Below are positions 33,968 through 46,400 of a stretch of 64,000 bases of DNA, one piece after another; position 1 is the first letter of the stretch, and the number at the start of each line of letters is the position of its first letter. The notes beneath the pieces were generated by a model. It was not told the origin of the DNA, made no database searches, and was given only the letters and a program-made list of their open reading frames with translations. A program made the position numbers and the translations under genes. Source of the DNA: Diospyros lotus (taxonomy: Eukaryota; Streptophyta; Magnoliopsida; Ericales; Ebenaceae); contig NC_068339.1 of NCBI RefSeq assembly GCF_014633365.1, forward strand, positions 12,299,925 through 12,363,924. Reading direction: 5' to 3'.

Positions 33968-34640
33968 TGTTGTTTGGTTTTAAAGAATGGAACGCAATAG
34001 AAATTTAAAAAAAAAATTGATCAATCAAACACTTTGGCTGATCATGAAACCCAAAAGACCGGATCTAGTTTACAACTATATAATCATTTCAAGAATAAAG
34101 AATAAAAATAAAACCCAACATTTTGATTTTTTTTATGCGAAAAGATTGAATTTTCATGCCGTGAGGTGTCACTCACCCTCTACAAATGATCCACACCAAA
34201 GATAAGTTTTATGAATGTCAACGAGCATGCCTCTTGAGACTTCTTACGCCAAATATGTAAGATCTAACCCAAACTTTCGAAAATATCTGGTTTCTCTTTC
34301 TAACTTTTCTAAAAAGTTGTATTTCCTTTAAAAGGCAAAGGCATTAATGGCCTATTTATAGAGGAGGCCAAACCCTAGTCTAACTAGGGTTTGGAATCAA
34401 GTCCAACACATTTAGGACGTGTTGGGCCGTGGCCAGCCCACTGGCCACGAGGGCCATGTTATTTTCTTTTTGAGCAAGATTTCTTGAATTTTTGCTAGGG
34501 TTATAGCATTTGTATTGGCACATTTGATTTGGAATATTGTGGGGATTTATGCCATAGTCTTTTTGTTCCATCCATAGGATTCGAGCAACTATATAATCAC
34601 TTTTAGTGAAAGGGAATGGAAATTCACTTCCTTCTAAACA
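33968..34640 (-). repeat. Probable copia LTR remnant
   Basis: It lies at the 3' side of the copia polymerase relic at 34690-35475 and carries a minus-strand TATA-like CCTCTATAAATAGGCC near 34355. Its start (TGTTGTTTGGTTTTAAAG) resembles SIRE-like copia LTR starts. No partner LTR or target duplication was confirmed. Confidence 0.4.
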
Positions 34641-34689
34641 AAGACACTAGAAAATTTCTTATAACTTGTCATGGATTACTAGTGTTCTT

Positions 34690-35475
34690 TTTAGCTATTT
34701 TGCCTCCAAGATGGGATTTCTTAGGATTGGATTAAAATCTAGCATATAGGCAAATACCAAACATGATGCTCATCCTACTAACTATCAAATATAGCAATGG
34801 TCCAATCATATTTCTATATAGCTTATTTTTCACCATTTTGCATATCCCATATTTGTTTAGGCTTGATGTACTATTCTTTTGAGATGCAACTTTTCAAAAA
34901 TATTAAATTTCTTAAGAATATGTAATTTTTTGCTTAGACATAAGGATCCCTTCATCTTCTTTATACTATACTTATCGCAAGTTCCCTTTGCATTAGATTG
35001 ACAACTTTGATTCCATAGGGATTTATTTGAGGATTTGAAAAAAAAATGTTATCTACATAGATTATTTGCATATTCATAAAATGTCCTTGCTATGAGGCTT
35101 AGAGTAATGTTATATCTATTTGACCTCTTTTAGATTCTTCCTCTAGAATAAACTTGTTAGGATTTTCATGTCATGACTTAGGGGCTTGTTTTCAACAATA
35201 TAGTGCTTTGGAGAGTTTGAGCACATAATTCTCATATTGAGGATTTTTAAGATTGGGAGTTTGTTTTGCATACACTTCCTCATTTATAACCACTTAAAGA
35301 CACTCTTGACATTCTCTTGATGAGCTTAAAGGATTTGTGGCATGCTAATGCCAACAACATTCTTATGGATTCTAGACTTGCTACGAGAGCCTAGGTTTCA
35401 TCATGATCTTTTCCTTTTTCTTGATTATACCCTTAAGCTACTAATCTAGCTCTATTCCTCTTTTATTCATTTTGA
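34690..35475 (-). pseudogene. Ty1/copia (SIRE-like) reverse transcriptase relic
   Basis: With many stops and shifts the minus strand still shows RLVA-stop-GYNQEKGKDHDET, SLESIRMLLALACHKSFKL, NEEVYAKQTPNLKN-like text, a YVDN-type catalytic box (IIYVDNIFF), and YRNMIGPLLYLIVSRMSIMF with ARF-stop-SNPKKSH at about 34710-34820. The order of these blocks matches copia reverse transcriptase. Heavily decayed, older than the other copia pieces. Confidence 0.75.
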
Positions 35476-36065
35476 ATCTAAACACAGCCGAGCACTCACT
35501 AGGCCGCACGCGAGTAAGCCCCAAGCCATACCCGACGTGGCCAGTTGTTGTTTTCTCCCTCGATTTCTCTTGCTTCTTACTGACATCTCGTGGACTTTTC
35601 CAAGAGTGCTAGCTCAACCCAAAAACTCACAAATTCGTCTGGGCCCAGAACACTTTTGAATCCCATTAAATTTTGTTTATAAAACTTCTCTTTGTTTGTG
35701 TGTAACCTTGTAGGTTTACTATAAAGATGGTAAAGAACAATTTATAGAATTCTACTCCTAATAAAACACTTTGATTATAATTCATAATTTATGTCATCTC
35801 ATAACAAAATTACTATTTTGCCTTTAGACCAAAATTGGCGTCTAGCAACGTATCATGGCCCCCATATTATAATGAAATACAAATGGCACTTCAGATTAAC
35901 CTTTCTGCAACGAGTTCAAGTGCTATTTGATCCCTCTATCATAATGCCCCAGTACGGTCTAGAAGTATGATGAAATGTCAAACTTTCAATAATTGACACA
36001 ATGTGTATGAATGCTAAGTCTACAACTCTTATAGTTGAATTAATAACTCTTATTAATTCTCAACT
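35476..36065. other. Unassigned, probably retroelement-derived
   Basis: AT-rich non-coding sequence between the copia polymerase relic and the hAT element. It continues on the other side of the hAT element at 37295. It looks like LTR or leader debris, without confirmed ends. Confidence 0.4.
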
Positions 36066-36073
36066 ATCCGCGT

Positions 36074-37286
36074 TAGGGGTGTGCATGGGACGGTTTGGCC
36101 AGTCTAAACCATTTTCAGCACGCCAAATTGATCGTGCAGTTTTTCAACCAAATCAGATCGCGGTCTGGTTTGGGGGCGGCCAAACCGCACCGCAAATACG
36201 ATGCGGTTTGGTGTGATTTTTTGCGGTTTAAAATTTTGATATAAATAAGCCTTAAAATCACTAAAAATGCTACTTAAAAGTGGTAAATAAAGACACAAAC
36301 AGTGATAAATAAAGACAAACAATGGTAAATAAATGTATATCCGTTGTGACACTACAAAGATGTAATATTTGTCACAAAATTACAACCATACAACAACTAA
36401 GCACCAAGAAAAATAACAAAATTGCAATAGCCATACAACAACTAAGCTCCAAGAAAAATAACAAAATTGCAGCAACCAAATATTGTTTTCAATTTCTGTT
36501 GTGGAGATAAAAAGCATGATGATTTGGAAAATAAAGGAATGAAAAAATGGCGAAATCAAACATACTTGATACCACAATTGCCCTAATCTTTGAAATGAGT
36601 GAGGCACCTCTCTCTCTCCAATAATAAAAGTCCGACAGGCTCTCCTCGTCGACGAGAGCATAGCAGCTGCTCTTATTGGACGCAAAAACACTCCATCGAG
36701 AACCAGTCTTCGTCGCCAGGTACACTGACCAGTGTTATTCGTTGGTGAGATCGGGGAACCGGTCTTCACCGTCGGTCCTTTGCCTCACCTCGATCTACTA
36801 TAGCCATCGGTGGAACCGTGCTTCATCGTAGATGGCTCTCACTTCCCCATCAGTCCTCTGCCTCGATGGAAGCTCCGGGCCTCCGACAATTCAAAGAAAA
36901 CTGACAACCGGATAGATTGAAGGGTGCAGCAGCCCGCGACGATTCAAAGCTCTAGGGTGATGTGCGGCGGCGCAGGCTGGGTGGGTTCACTGAGTTGGGT
37001 AGAGGAGGATGGGATGGCCGATTGTGATTTGGATTTGCGATTAGGGTTGGGGCCTTGGGGGCGCGAGGGGTTTATCATTATAATAATATATATAATATTT
37101 GTACTTACTTTTTCTCAAGTGGTTCAGTTTTAAACAAAATCGCCAGTTGTACAAACCATGGACCGCGCGGTTTGTACAGCTTTCAAACCATTTTGAACCG
37201 CGAAACTAAAAAAATCTATTGGTTCAATCTGGTTCAGTTTGATCTGACTGATTTCCACAGTGCACTGATTTTTTTGAACACCCATA
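36074..37286. mobile_element. Non-autonomous hAT element, 1.2 kb
   Basis: The termini are TAGGGGTGTGCA and, inverted, TATGGGTGTTCAA. The 8-bp target duplication is ATCCGCGT (36066-36073) versus ATTCGCGT (37287-37294), one C-to-T change. Subterminal regions repeat words such as AAACCGC and GGTTTG in both orientations. It contains a tandem repeat of about 43 bp (two copies, 36381-36470) and a GC-richer core (36620-37070). No transposase is encoded. Confidence 0.88.
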
Positions 37287-37294
37287 ATTCGCGT

Positions 37295-38266
37295 TGGCCA
37301 ACGACTTCTTAAGTTGTGATTTCATCGTTCACATAGGACATATACCTTTTATGATTCTTACTAAAGTCGATAAATTCCATCTTGCATACTCACCTATATT
37401 TGTATGATTCGGATCATACCCAATAACCACCCTATTAGAGACCCATCTTACTGGACTCCAAACAGTCGCATCAAAGCATGATACTCCTCATACAAGATAA
37501 CTGTGGTACATCAGGATATAGATTACTAGCATCTATCGCCATAAAGAACTCTCAATTGACATTTAGTAAGAGTTATCATTTGGGTGTTCTTGTGTTAGGT
37601 CATTCAATGAACCAATTCACCAATGAGCACCTACACACTTGCATTAATGTCACCACACAAATAGTCAATGAAATCAATTACTCTCTTTACGAGTATGCAT
37701 AGTGTATACCAATCTTGATGGTACTATAGAGGCCCTTATAGTCCTATGACTAGGAATAGTTTAAGAATGAAACATTAGTCATTCGGTCTCATTAATATGA
37801 TCTTATCATGACCCGATTGACATTGTTACACTCTTTGGACTTCATCCAAATAAGAAAACATTAAAATGAATGCATTGTCAAATATTAAAAGAAAAATATT
37901 TTTATTAATCAAAATATGTCCGAGATTTATAAAAGACGCAGTCAACTCACAACTCTTATGATTGGCTCCCAGATTACAACTCTATCATTTATATTAAATA
38001 ATAAATTTATAAGATTATTAATATATTTATAAACAAGTCTGTTCATGAGCTATTCGCTAACCTTTAATCGAGATTGTTTGCTAACCTCTAATTGATCCAG
38101 CTTGCAAGCTAATAGGTTGAGCTTTACTAAGCTCAAAGTTGATTTGTTTACAAATCGGGTTTTAAAATTAAACTCAACCTCAGCTCATTTACCTTAATGA
38201 ATGAACTTGAAAATAGTCGAACCCCGAGCCGCTCATGAACGGCTTGACTCATTTGTAACTTTAAAT
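37295..38266. other. Unassigned AT-rich repeat debris
   Basis: Continues the sequence left of the hAT element. The last part (38030-38260) is dense in palindromic words (GAGCTATTCGCTAACC, CTTGCAAGCTAATAGG, GAGCCGCTCATGAACGGC), as in common plant MITE or hAT-derived repeats. I could not define its ends. Confidence 0.4.
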
Positions 38267-41200
38267 TGTTAGAAAATTATGATTTGATCATACGCAGCGA
38301 AAACAAAATCTAATTTTATATGTATCACGTTTTTCAAAACATACGGTTTATAAATCGAATACATAAACAAAAAGTTACCTCAAGATGAACATAAAATTTG
38401 TTGTAGATAACTCGTTGTATAATCTCCCACGTGTGAGATGCCAAGTCGGTCCACCTAAAATTGCTAAGACTCCAAGAAACTTTAGGAGAAAAAGGACACG
38501 AAAATTTTCTCTAAAATTTCTATCTAATCTAAATACAACTAATTGCATTGTGTTATGGATTCAAGGGCTTAATGTCCTATTTATAAGCAAACCCTAGAAA
38601 CCCTAAGTGCAATTGGACCAGCCTTGATGTGCTAGTAAAAAGCCCGATCCAACTTTGATAATTAAATAATTAACATATTAATAATTTAATTATCTTTATT
38701 TATCTTATAAATAATTGCACCATTATTTAGTAATTATATAATTAATAAATTGCCATTTTCTCTTTAAAACGATTTCTTATTAGGAGAGCTTTTCTGGGTT
38801 CATAATTAAATTAGCAACGATAATTAATTAATTATTAATTCTTGTAAATCATAAGTGACATATAAAAATATGTCATGATTACTTAATTTAAGGTGAAGTG
38901 GGTAATGCAAACTTTATACTACGATGCCATGCAATATATGTAACACCCGAGATTTTTAGATTCAAATATGATATAATACCCGAGATTTTTAAATTCAAAT
39001 ATTTTAGAAAGTATGACATTTCAAATGATTATGAAGGTCTTAAGGGAGAAGTTCAATTACAAAATTGTAAATACTGATGTTTTGGTAAAAGTGTAATTTA
39101 TCTAAAATTTTTGGGTATTAGAATAATAAATCCCTTCTCTATGGGGCATAAGTACAATTAAAAAATGGTCAATGACCTAGTTGAAAGGGGTCTAAGTGCA
39201 ATTATCCAAAAAATTTGGGCCAACGTATAATTCTTGAAACCTCATAACTAGACCATTAAAATAGTGAACTGAACCAGCTAATCATTGAAAGTCATGATTG
39301 CGGATTTCAAAACTTATTCCAATATAATTTTGAATCACTTTGGATTTCAAAACTCATTCTAATACAGCTTTAGACCATTTTTAGATTTCAAACAATATTC
39401 CATTTTAACTTTGGATCACTTTGGATTCCAAATCTTATCTTTAGGAACATATGGCAAGTAACCATTGGCCACTTGAAGATAAGGACAAGGCTTCATGATA
39501 ACCCCCTGGGTGGCGGATAAGCCTTCATAATGACCTTCTGAGATGGCGACATGTGATTGGCTAGAAAAGCTTATAAATAGGCCATGGGTGGATTTGAACT
39601 CAAGTATTTCATTATAGCTTTGGTTCAAATTGAGATCCACTTTGGAAGATTTGAAATGATGGTAAAAAAATCATAGAAAATTTGAAAAGATTGGATAAGA
39701 TTTGAAATGATTATGGAAAATATTTGAAGATTTGGAATTATTGGAATATCTTAGAAGATTTGAAATGATTGAGAAATATTATAATATAATATAACATACA
39801 TGGTGGCCAAGTTTAAGGCCTATAAATAGGAGGCATCATTTGGAGATATGAGAGAGGCAATAAAGAAAAGAGAAAGATTAAATATTGAATTCTTTGAATA
39901 TATATACGATGGTCAGAGTACGTTGAGACTCGGATTTGAGAACCGTTAGAAACCTAGCACGAGAATCAATATTGGACATAAGATTTGAGGTGTTCTAAGT
40001 TTCATTCAAGATGAGTATTCCTACTTAAAACTTGGTTTATTGTGAGTGGTTCGACCTTATACCTGATTTGATTTCATGGAAATGATTTAACCTGTGGATG
40101 GTTGCCTTTATGTGAGAGGTTCATTCCAAAATGATTTATACATGTGTATCGAATTTCGTGCGTTAAAATACATGCATTTAAATGTTGATTTTATATAGTG
40201 CATGGTATGTGTAGCATTGGCATATTTATATGTTATCCATGTAGGATGTCAATCTGGGGTATAGCCTTGAGTGATAGCACTAGGAATGTGTGCCAAGGAT
40301 TAATGCTATGTAACCCACTTGTGACGGGGCTGAGGTGGACATCACCCTATGGTACTCAAGTGGCGGGGCTGAAAGTGGACACCACCCTGAATGTTGGCTC
40401 AAGTGGCGGGACTGAGAATTGACACCACCCCAGATATGCCTTTAAGAAATAACATTATTGCCAAGACGAACGTTGATTCCGGGGATAGTGCTGATGTGAT
40501 CCTCTTGTAGCCAAGGTTGTGTTGAGATCCGAAATACTTTTGAGTGGGAACACAATGCCTAACATGATAGTAAGGTGATACATGGGTTCATGCGTTGATG
40601 TTGCCCCTCTTAAGCATGATTGTGTTATATCAATGTGTCAAATGTGGTTGTGTTGCCTTTAGAGAGACAATTTTTTTTCCCATGGTATGGGTTAAACGTA
40701 GTATGGGATTCTCTTGAGTTGGGATATGTCAGTTTGTTCATGGTCTTACATTTATTCATGGAAATGTTTTGAACTCTCACTTAGATGATTCAACATCTAA
40801 TTTGGACTATATCCCTTGAATATTCAAACGTTCCAGGTGAAACAGCGATGCCAAGGGAAAATGGGATTATCACGATATAGCTGTTATTTATATTGGTGAT
40901 CTTTAGCATATATTTTGACTATGTTTGAGGTGTTTAGTTGTTATTGTTGAGAGATGAGTTTTTATGTATTTTGTTTTGAAGATGTCATGTCAAACGATGA
41001 TACGACTTCTATAGTATGAATAAAGAATTTGTCGTTATGTATCATTTGAGGTTTCGATCTTGCTTTCGCATATGTGATGATATTACTGATTAGTGGTTAA
41101 TTTTGTAAAAATTTTGTTATAATTATACCCTTCTTTTGATCTTAAAAATGGTTTAAATTAGATATTAATATATATTTTATGGTTATATGCAAGTTTAAAT

Positions 41201-41414
41201 TGAAAAATGAATGAAATGAAATTTTAAAGTAAAATTTAATAATAATAATAATAATATATAAAATTATATATAATACATATACATCATTATATGCATGCAT
41301 GTAATATATATATATATATAATATAATCTAATATATATATATGTGCCATGTGTAATACATATATATAATATATAATTTATTAATAATATTAAATTATTAT
41401 TATTTTTTTTTTTT

Positions 41415-41590
41415 TAGGCATGAAGAATTCAAGCCCATGAAGACTTAAAGTCTATGAAGAATTCAAATCCATGAAGAAATCAAACCCATGAAGAATTCAA
41501 GCTCATGAAGAAATCAAACCCATGAAGAAATCAAGCCCATGAAAAATTAAAGTCCATGAAGAATTCAAGCCCATGAAGAATTAAGGTCCA
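41415..41590 (+). repeat. Short tandem repeat, units about 20-22 bp
   Basis: Seven to eight degenerate copies of CATGAAGAATTCAAGCC-type units inside LTR A'. Confidence 0.8.
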
Positions 41591-42110
41591 ATTTGAGCAA
41601 CTCATGGAAGATATTATTTGGAGAAGGCCCAATGATTATTTTTAATCCTAATGAAGATTAAAAAACCAATTTATAGAAATCTATTTTTATTTTTTAGGTG
41701 TGTTTTTTAGCTAAAATCCATTTAACTATTAGGTGGATATTATAGCTAAAATCCATTTAACTTTATGAGTGCTTTATTAGGTATGTATTTTAGCTAAAAT
41801 CTATTTAATATTAGGTGTGTATTATAGCTAAAATCCATTTAACTTTAAGTGTGTGAGTGCCCATTAGATATAATTATGTCTAATTGAATAATTGAAATTG
41901 TGTGGTTTGTATTGCATCTTGTGGCCTATAAATAGCTCACTTGATTGCATTTGTAAGTGTGATTATTATTCTTGAATAAAAGTTTAGTTGTTTCCTTATA
42001 ATTATCTCTTTGAGAATTGTTCTTGTTCTTTCTCATTTTCTTTAGTATTTTCTCTTATAATCTTACTTCTTTTTTTTTTTCTTCTTTTAAATTCTTATGT
42101 CATTTATTGT

Positions 42111-42300
42111 CTTTTAATTATTCACCGCCTAAATGGCCGGTTAATTTATGCCTTTAAATTCCTGCAATTTTAATTCATGTCTTTTAATTATTCACCGCCT
42201 AAATGGCCGGTTAGTTTATGCCTTTAAATTTTTGTAATTTTAATTCTTGTCTTTTAATTATCCACCGCCTAAATGGCCGGTTAGTTTTTACTATTTTAAT
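42111..42300 (+). repeat. Tandem repeat, three copies of a 70-bp unit
   Basis: CTTTTAATTATTCACCGCCT plus AAATGGCCGGTTA starts at 42111, 42181 and 42251, an exact 70-bp period with few changes. Located in the presumed transcribed part of LTR A', downstream of its TATA box. Confidence 0.9.
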
Positions 42301-43431
42301 TCCTGTCATTTAAATTCTGTTATTTAAATTATGTCATTTAAATTCCTGTCAATTAACTTTCAAATAAAGATGAGTAGCTAAATCTAATCTTGGGTTAAGG
42401 CAAGGACAGTGTCCAACGCCAATGATTCCCAAAGAAAGCTGCGCTTTAAATGAGTAACGTTAATTTAAATTTCAGTATGAGTGTGTCTTAATTATTGAAA
42501 AATCACTAGGTTTGGATTGGAGCGTAAGCCTAATTTAGAGCTTTCATGCCATGTATGAGAGTTACTAGAACTGGAAACGCTATCATACCCAAACCCGGAT
42601 GATTAATTTAGTTGTTTTGTATATTAATTGTAATTGAATTTATGGTAGTTGCTTAAATTAGAATCCCGCATATCATGTATGGGGATTGCTTAACCTAGAA
42701 CTATCATCATCTCTAATTGTATTTAATAACAAACCCTCATATCTGAAATTAAATTAATGTTGCTAATCTTTTATGCTAAAATTTGGGAATCAACGGGTTG
42801 GTACTGAAATTGTCTTAATTCAAGTACTATCCAAATTCATATTTTTACGTTTAATGTTTATTTCAATTTATGCCTTACTTTATTTTCTAGTATCTGTTGT
42901 CTAAAAACAAAACCATAAAAAATCTTGTTGTCAATTTGTCCAAATGCGTGTGCGTGTGTGTGACATTCTTTTTCTTTTGCCATAAATAAATCTCTCAGTG
43001 GACGACCTGGATTCATCCAGAAAATATAAATTTAAATTTGGACTACAACTGCACTCGTACACTGGCGAGTATAAACCTCTCACTAAAATAAAAAAAAATA
43101 TAAAAGTTTTATTATGATTTATTTTTATTGTGTTTTAATTGCAGGGTGAGAGTGCAGTCAATTACCTATCTTAGTTTATTGACTATTAAATTTGATATGC
43201 TAAGAAGGTAGAATGGGATTGTAGGAGAATGATTTATGTTAAGTGTATGTTGAAAAAAATATTTTCGAAATCCCAAGTTAAGGTCGCGCTTGGGAAAAGT
43301 GGAGTGTTACAATATAGTCCATCTATCATCCTATATCCTGACAAGATACCTGATCACGGTCAACATGTCAAATCTCTTAATCTCATCATGTGACCAAATT
43401 CAAAATCAATCATGACTAATATGACATAACT

Positions 43432-46400
43432 TGTAATGCCCCACTTTTCCCGAGCGTGCGTTAACTTAGGATTTTGGGAATATATATATTTTTTTTCAAC
43501 AATCACACAACTTAAATTAAACCCCGACAATCTAGATCTAGCACATCAGCATATTAACTTAAAAGAATAAGCTAAGACTAGTAATATCATCACATCAGCC
43601 GAAGCAGAATCGAAACCTCGAATATACATAACCATAATTCCTTCATTCATAATATAGAATTCGAACCATCGTTTGACATGACATCTTTAAAATAAAATAC
43701 ATAGAGACTCATCTCTCAACAACAACTACTAAACACCTCTAACATAGACAAAATATATGCTAAATATCACCAACGTAAATGACGGCTACATCTCGATAAC
43801 CCCTATATCATGTTAGGCATTACGCTCTCACACAAAAGCATTTCGAATCTCAACACAACCCTTGCCACAATATGATCAACACTATCCCCCGAATCAACGT
43901 CCACCAAGGCAATAATGTTATTTCTCAAAAGGAACCTGGGGTGGTGTCCACTCTCAACCCCGCCACTTGAGCCAACATCCAGGGTGGTGTCCACTCTCAG
44001 CCCCACCACTCGAGTACCATAGGGTGAAGTCCGTCTCAGCCCCATCCCAAATGGGTCACATAGCATTAATGTAACACCCTAGGTGTGAGTATGAATTTAA
44101 TTAAATAAATTATAAAAATAGAGGTATGTGGCGTTCCAAAATTGTCCTAGGTTGGCTAATGGAAGTTTATAAATTTGAGATGCCTCTAGAAGGGTAATAT
44201 GGTAATTTAGATATTATCCCACTAAAAGAGAATTATTATGGGTGAAAATGTGTAAATAAATCCTATGTGAAGGATTTAATTTTGATTAAATTATAGAGAA
44301 ATATTGGATGACGAAGATGAAGGATTGAGGGCCATGTGGGTGTTAAATAGTGACACTTGGCAAGTTCTCATTTAAGAAGATGAGATATTAAAGAAATAAA
44401 AAATGATCAAATTAAATGTATGGATGACACTTAGTAAATTCTTGGGAGAACAGAGGTGTGAATCATTTTGTGGGTGGATATTTTGAGTAAAAGATGAGTG
44501 ATTAAGGTAAATAAAAAAAAGGATTAGAAAATAGTCACTTTGTGAGGGTAATCATTATGGTAAATAAGGTAAAAGGAAAAGGAAATTGGAAAGTTGTCAT
44601 GCATGGAAAAATAATCTTATTAAATTAAATGGGAAATCATGTGAAATATGTCTTTCAAAGTGATGTATATGAAAATAGTCCCATTTAAATAAATGATGAG
44701 AAAATTAGAAATTTAAGGAATCCAATGGATGAGATGTGGCCTTGGAATGGGAGTTGATCCAAGGGCCACAAATGAGTCTTAAAAATTGGCATGGATTGCT
44801 AATATAATTAAAATTAATTTTTAAGGGATTAGAGTGGATGGTTGGGATAATTCTTGGGTAGGAATCAAATGCTAAGATGGTGTTATCTTTAAGCACATGG
44901 ATTGTGCTTCTTTGAAGGGTGAAAATTCAATCTCCATTTTTAATTAATGGCTAGGATTAATTTTTTTTTTTTACCAAGGATTGTGTTTCTTCTCAATGGT
45001 AGAGATTGAATCCTATGTGATCAAAGGATAAGATTAAAAGTTTATTAAGCACATGAATTGTGCTTGTAGTGAAGGGTAGAGATTAATTCTCTCAAACCAA
45101 TGAAAATCCAAGGGTTTAAATTAAATCTTGGAATGAAATTAATTAGAGAAAAAAGAAAATATGAGTAATATAAAGAGGAAGAAAGAAGAAAAGGCCAAAT
45201 TTCTAGGACAAAAGTACAATTAGAGGAAGGAAGAAGAAGAAAAATATGAGAAGAGAAATGAAGGTAAGATTCTTATACTTAGTTTTCTTAGAAAAGAAAA
45301 GAAAAGAAAAAGTCTTCTTAATCCTTCTCATCTCTTAATCTTAGAAATCTTTTAATGTACGAAGAAATTCTTTTTAAGTTGTTGGAAGCAAGAAGTACTT
45401 GGAAGCAAACGTTTGAAAAGCATCTAAGAGTTAAGGTAAGGGATGACCCTATGGGTGGCGGTCTTGCATGTTTAGCAAATGTTTGTTATGAGTTTCATGT
45501 ATTTGCAAGAAATATGCATTTGTGTACTCTAGTGGACTTTTGGCTATAAGGAGGACTAGGAGTGGGGGAAAATAGGTTGGTTGAAGTCTTCACCTTGAAA
45601 GGTTGTGAAGGCTATGAGGACTACCCATATTTGCATTACATCTTGCATTACATGATTATTTATGCTCTCATTTGCTTTGCATTGCACCCTTACTGAGCAA
45701 TAGCTCATAAGGTCATTTTAGACCTCTTTGTAGGTGATGAAAGCTCAAAGGGAAATAACATCTTGGAAGGGGTAAGGGCTATAAGTATGGAAGATTAGAT
45801 GTGTAACTTTTATATTTTGTAATGGTGTTTGAGAATTGATGGAGTTTAAACTTGAGTATGTATCCTAATGTGGTGTAAGTACCTTATGGTTGTATGGCCT
45901 TATTTTGGAGGTGAATGTGAGGAATTATGTTTAATATTTGTAAAAATTAAATTTTGGAGTGTATGGTCAAAAAAAAAAAAAAAACAACAGGCGTGCATAG
46001 TAAGGTTGGCGCGCGGCCAGCGTCGCCTGCGCAAGCGATAGGCGCGGCCCGCGAGCGGGGCTGGGCTGTTGCCCCCCCCGATGCTTTTTTTTATTTTATT
46101 TAAATTAAGCCTGGAATTTCTGGAATAAAAGCAAGTTTATTTAAATAAATAAATATGAGTTGAGCCTCCAAATTATTTAATAAATTAATATAAAATTTGA
46201 GGCATTTTTGAAAACAAATTTTCTATATGTTGGAAAATAAAATAAAGAGCATTTCCTTAAATGTGGGAAAAATGGATGAGTAAACTTGATGTTTGAAATT
46301 CAAAAACTTACTCCCTAAATGATGAAATTTGGGGTATATTTTTGAAATAGTTAAAGAAAAATAAATAAAGATTTGGCTAAAGAAAAATTGTTTAAATTTT

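Larger units (their letters stand above)
41087..43160 (+). mobile_element. Solo LTR A', nested in LTR A, rich in tandem repeats
   Basis: It starts TGATTAGTGG and ends GTGCAGTCA, with the duplication ATTAC at 41082-41086 and 43161-43165. The uninterrupted sequence at the homologous site in LTR B supports the insertion. TATAAATA at 41927-41934 and AATAAA downstream (about 41976) suggest a plus-strand promoter and poly(A) signal. It is a different family from A: the right part, with GTGGACGACCTGGATTC, reads like the U5 end of another LTR family. Confidence 0.85.
38939..43311 (+). mobile_element. Solo LTR A, nested in LTR C and itself interrupted
   Basis: TGTAACACCC...GTGTTACA with the duplication ATATA at 38934-38938 and 43312-43316. 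Net length about 2.3 kb after removing the insert 41087-43160. TATA-like CCTATAAATAGG near 39828 gives plus orientation. Its first 33 bp are tandemly repeated with changes (38939 and 38972). Around 40240-40560 it shares a strongly similar segment, in inverse orientation, with 43800-44069 of LTR B. The end signature suggests a chromovirus LTR. Confidence 0.9.

Noticed and set aside
36380..36769. 129-codon minus-strand ORF in the second hAT element
   Set aside because: Its C-terminus is translated from a simple tandem repeat and nothing in it is recognisable.
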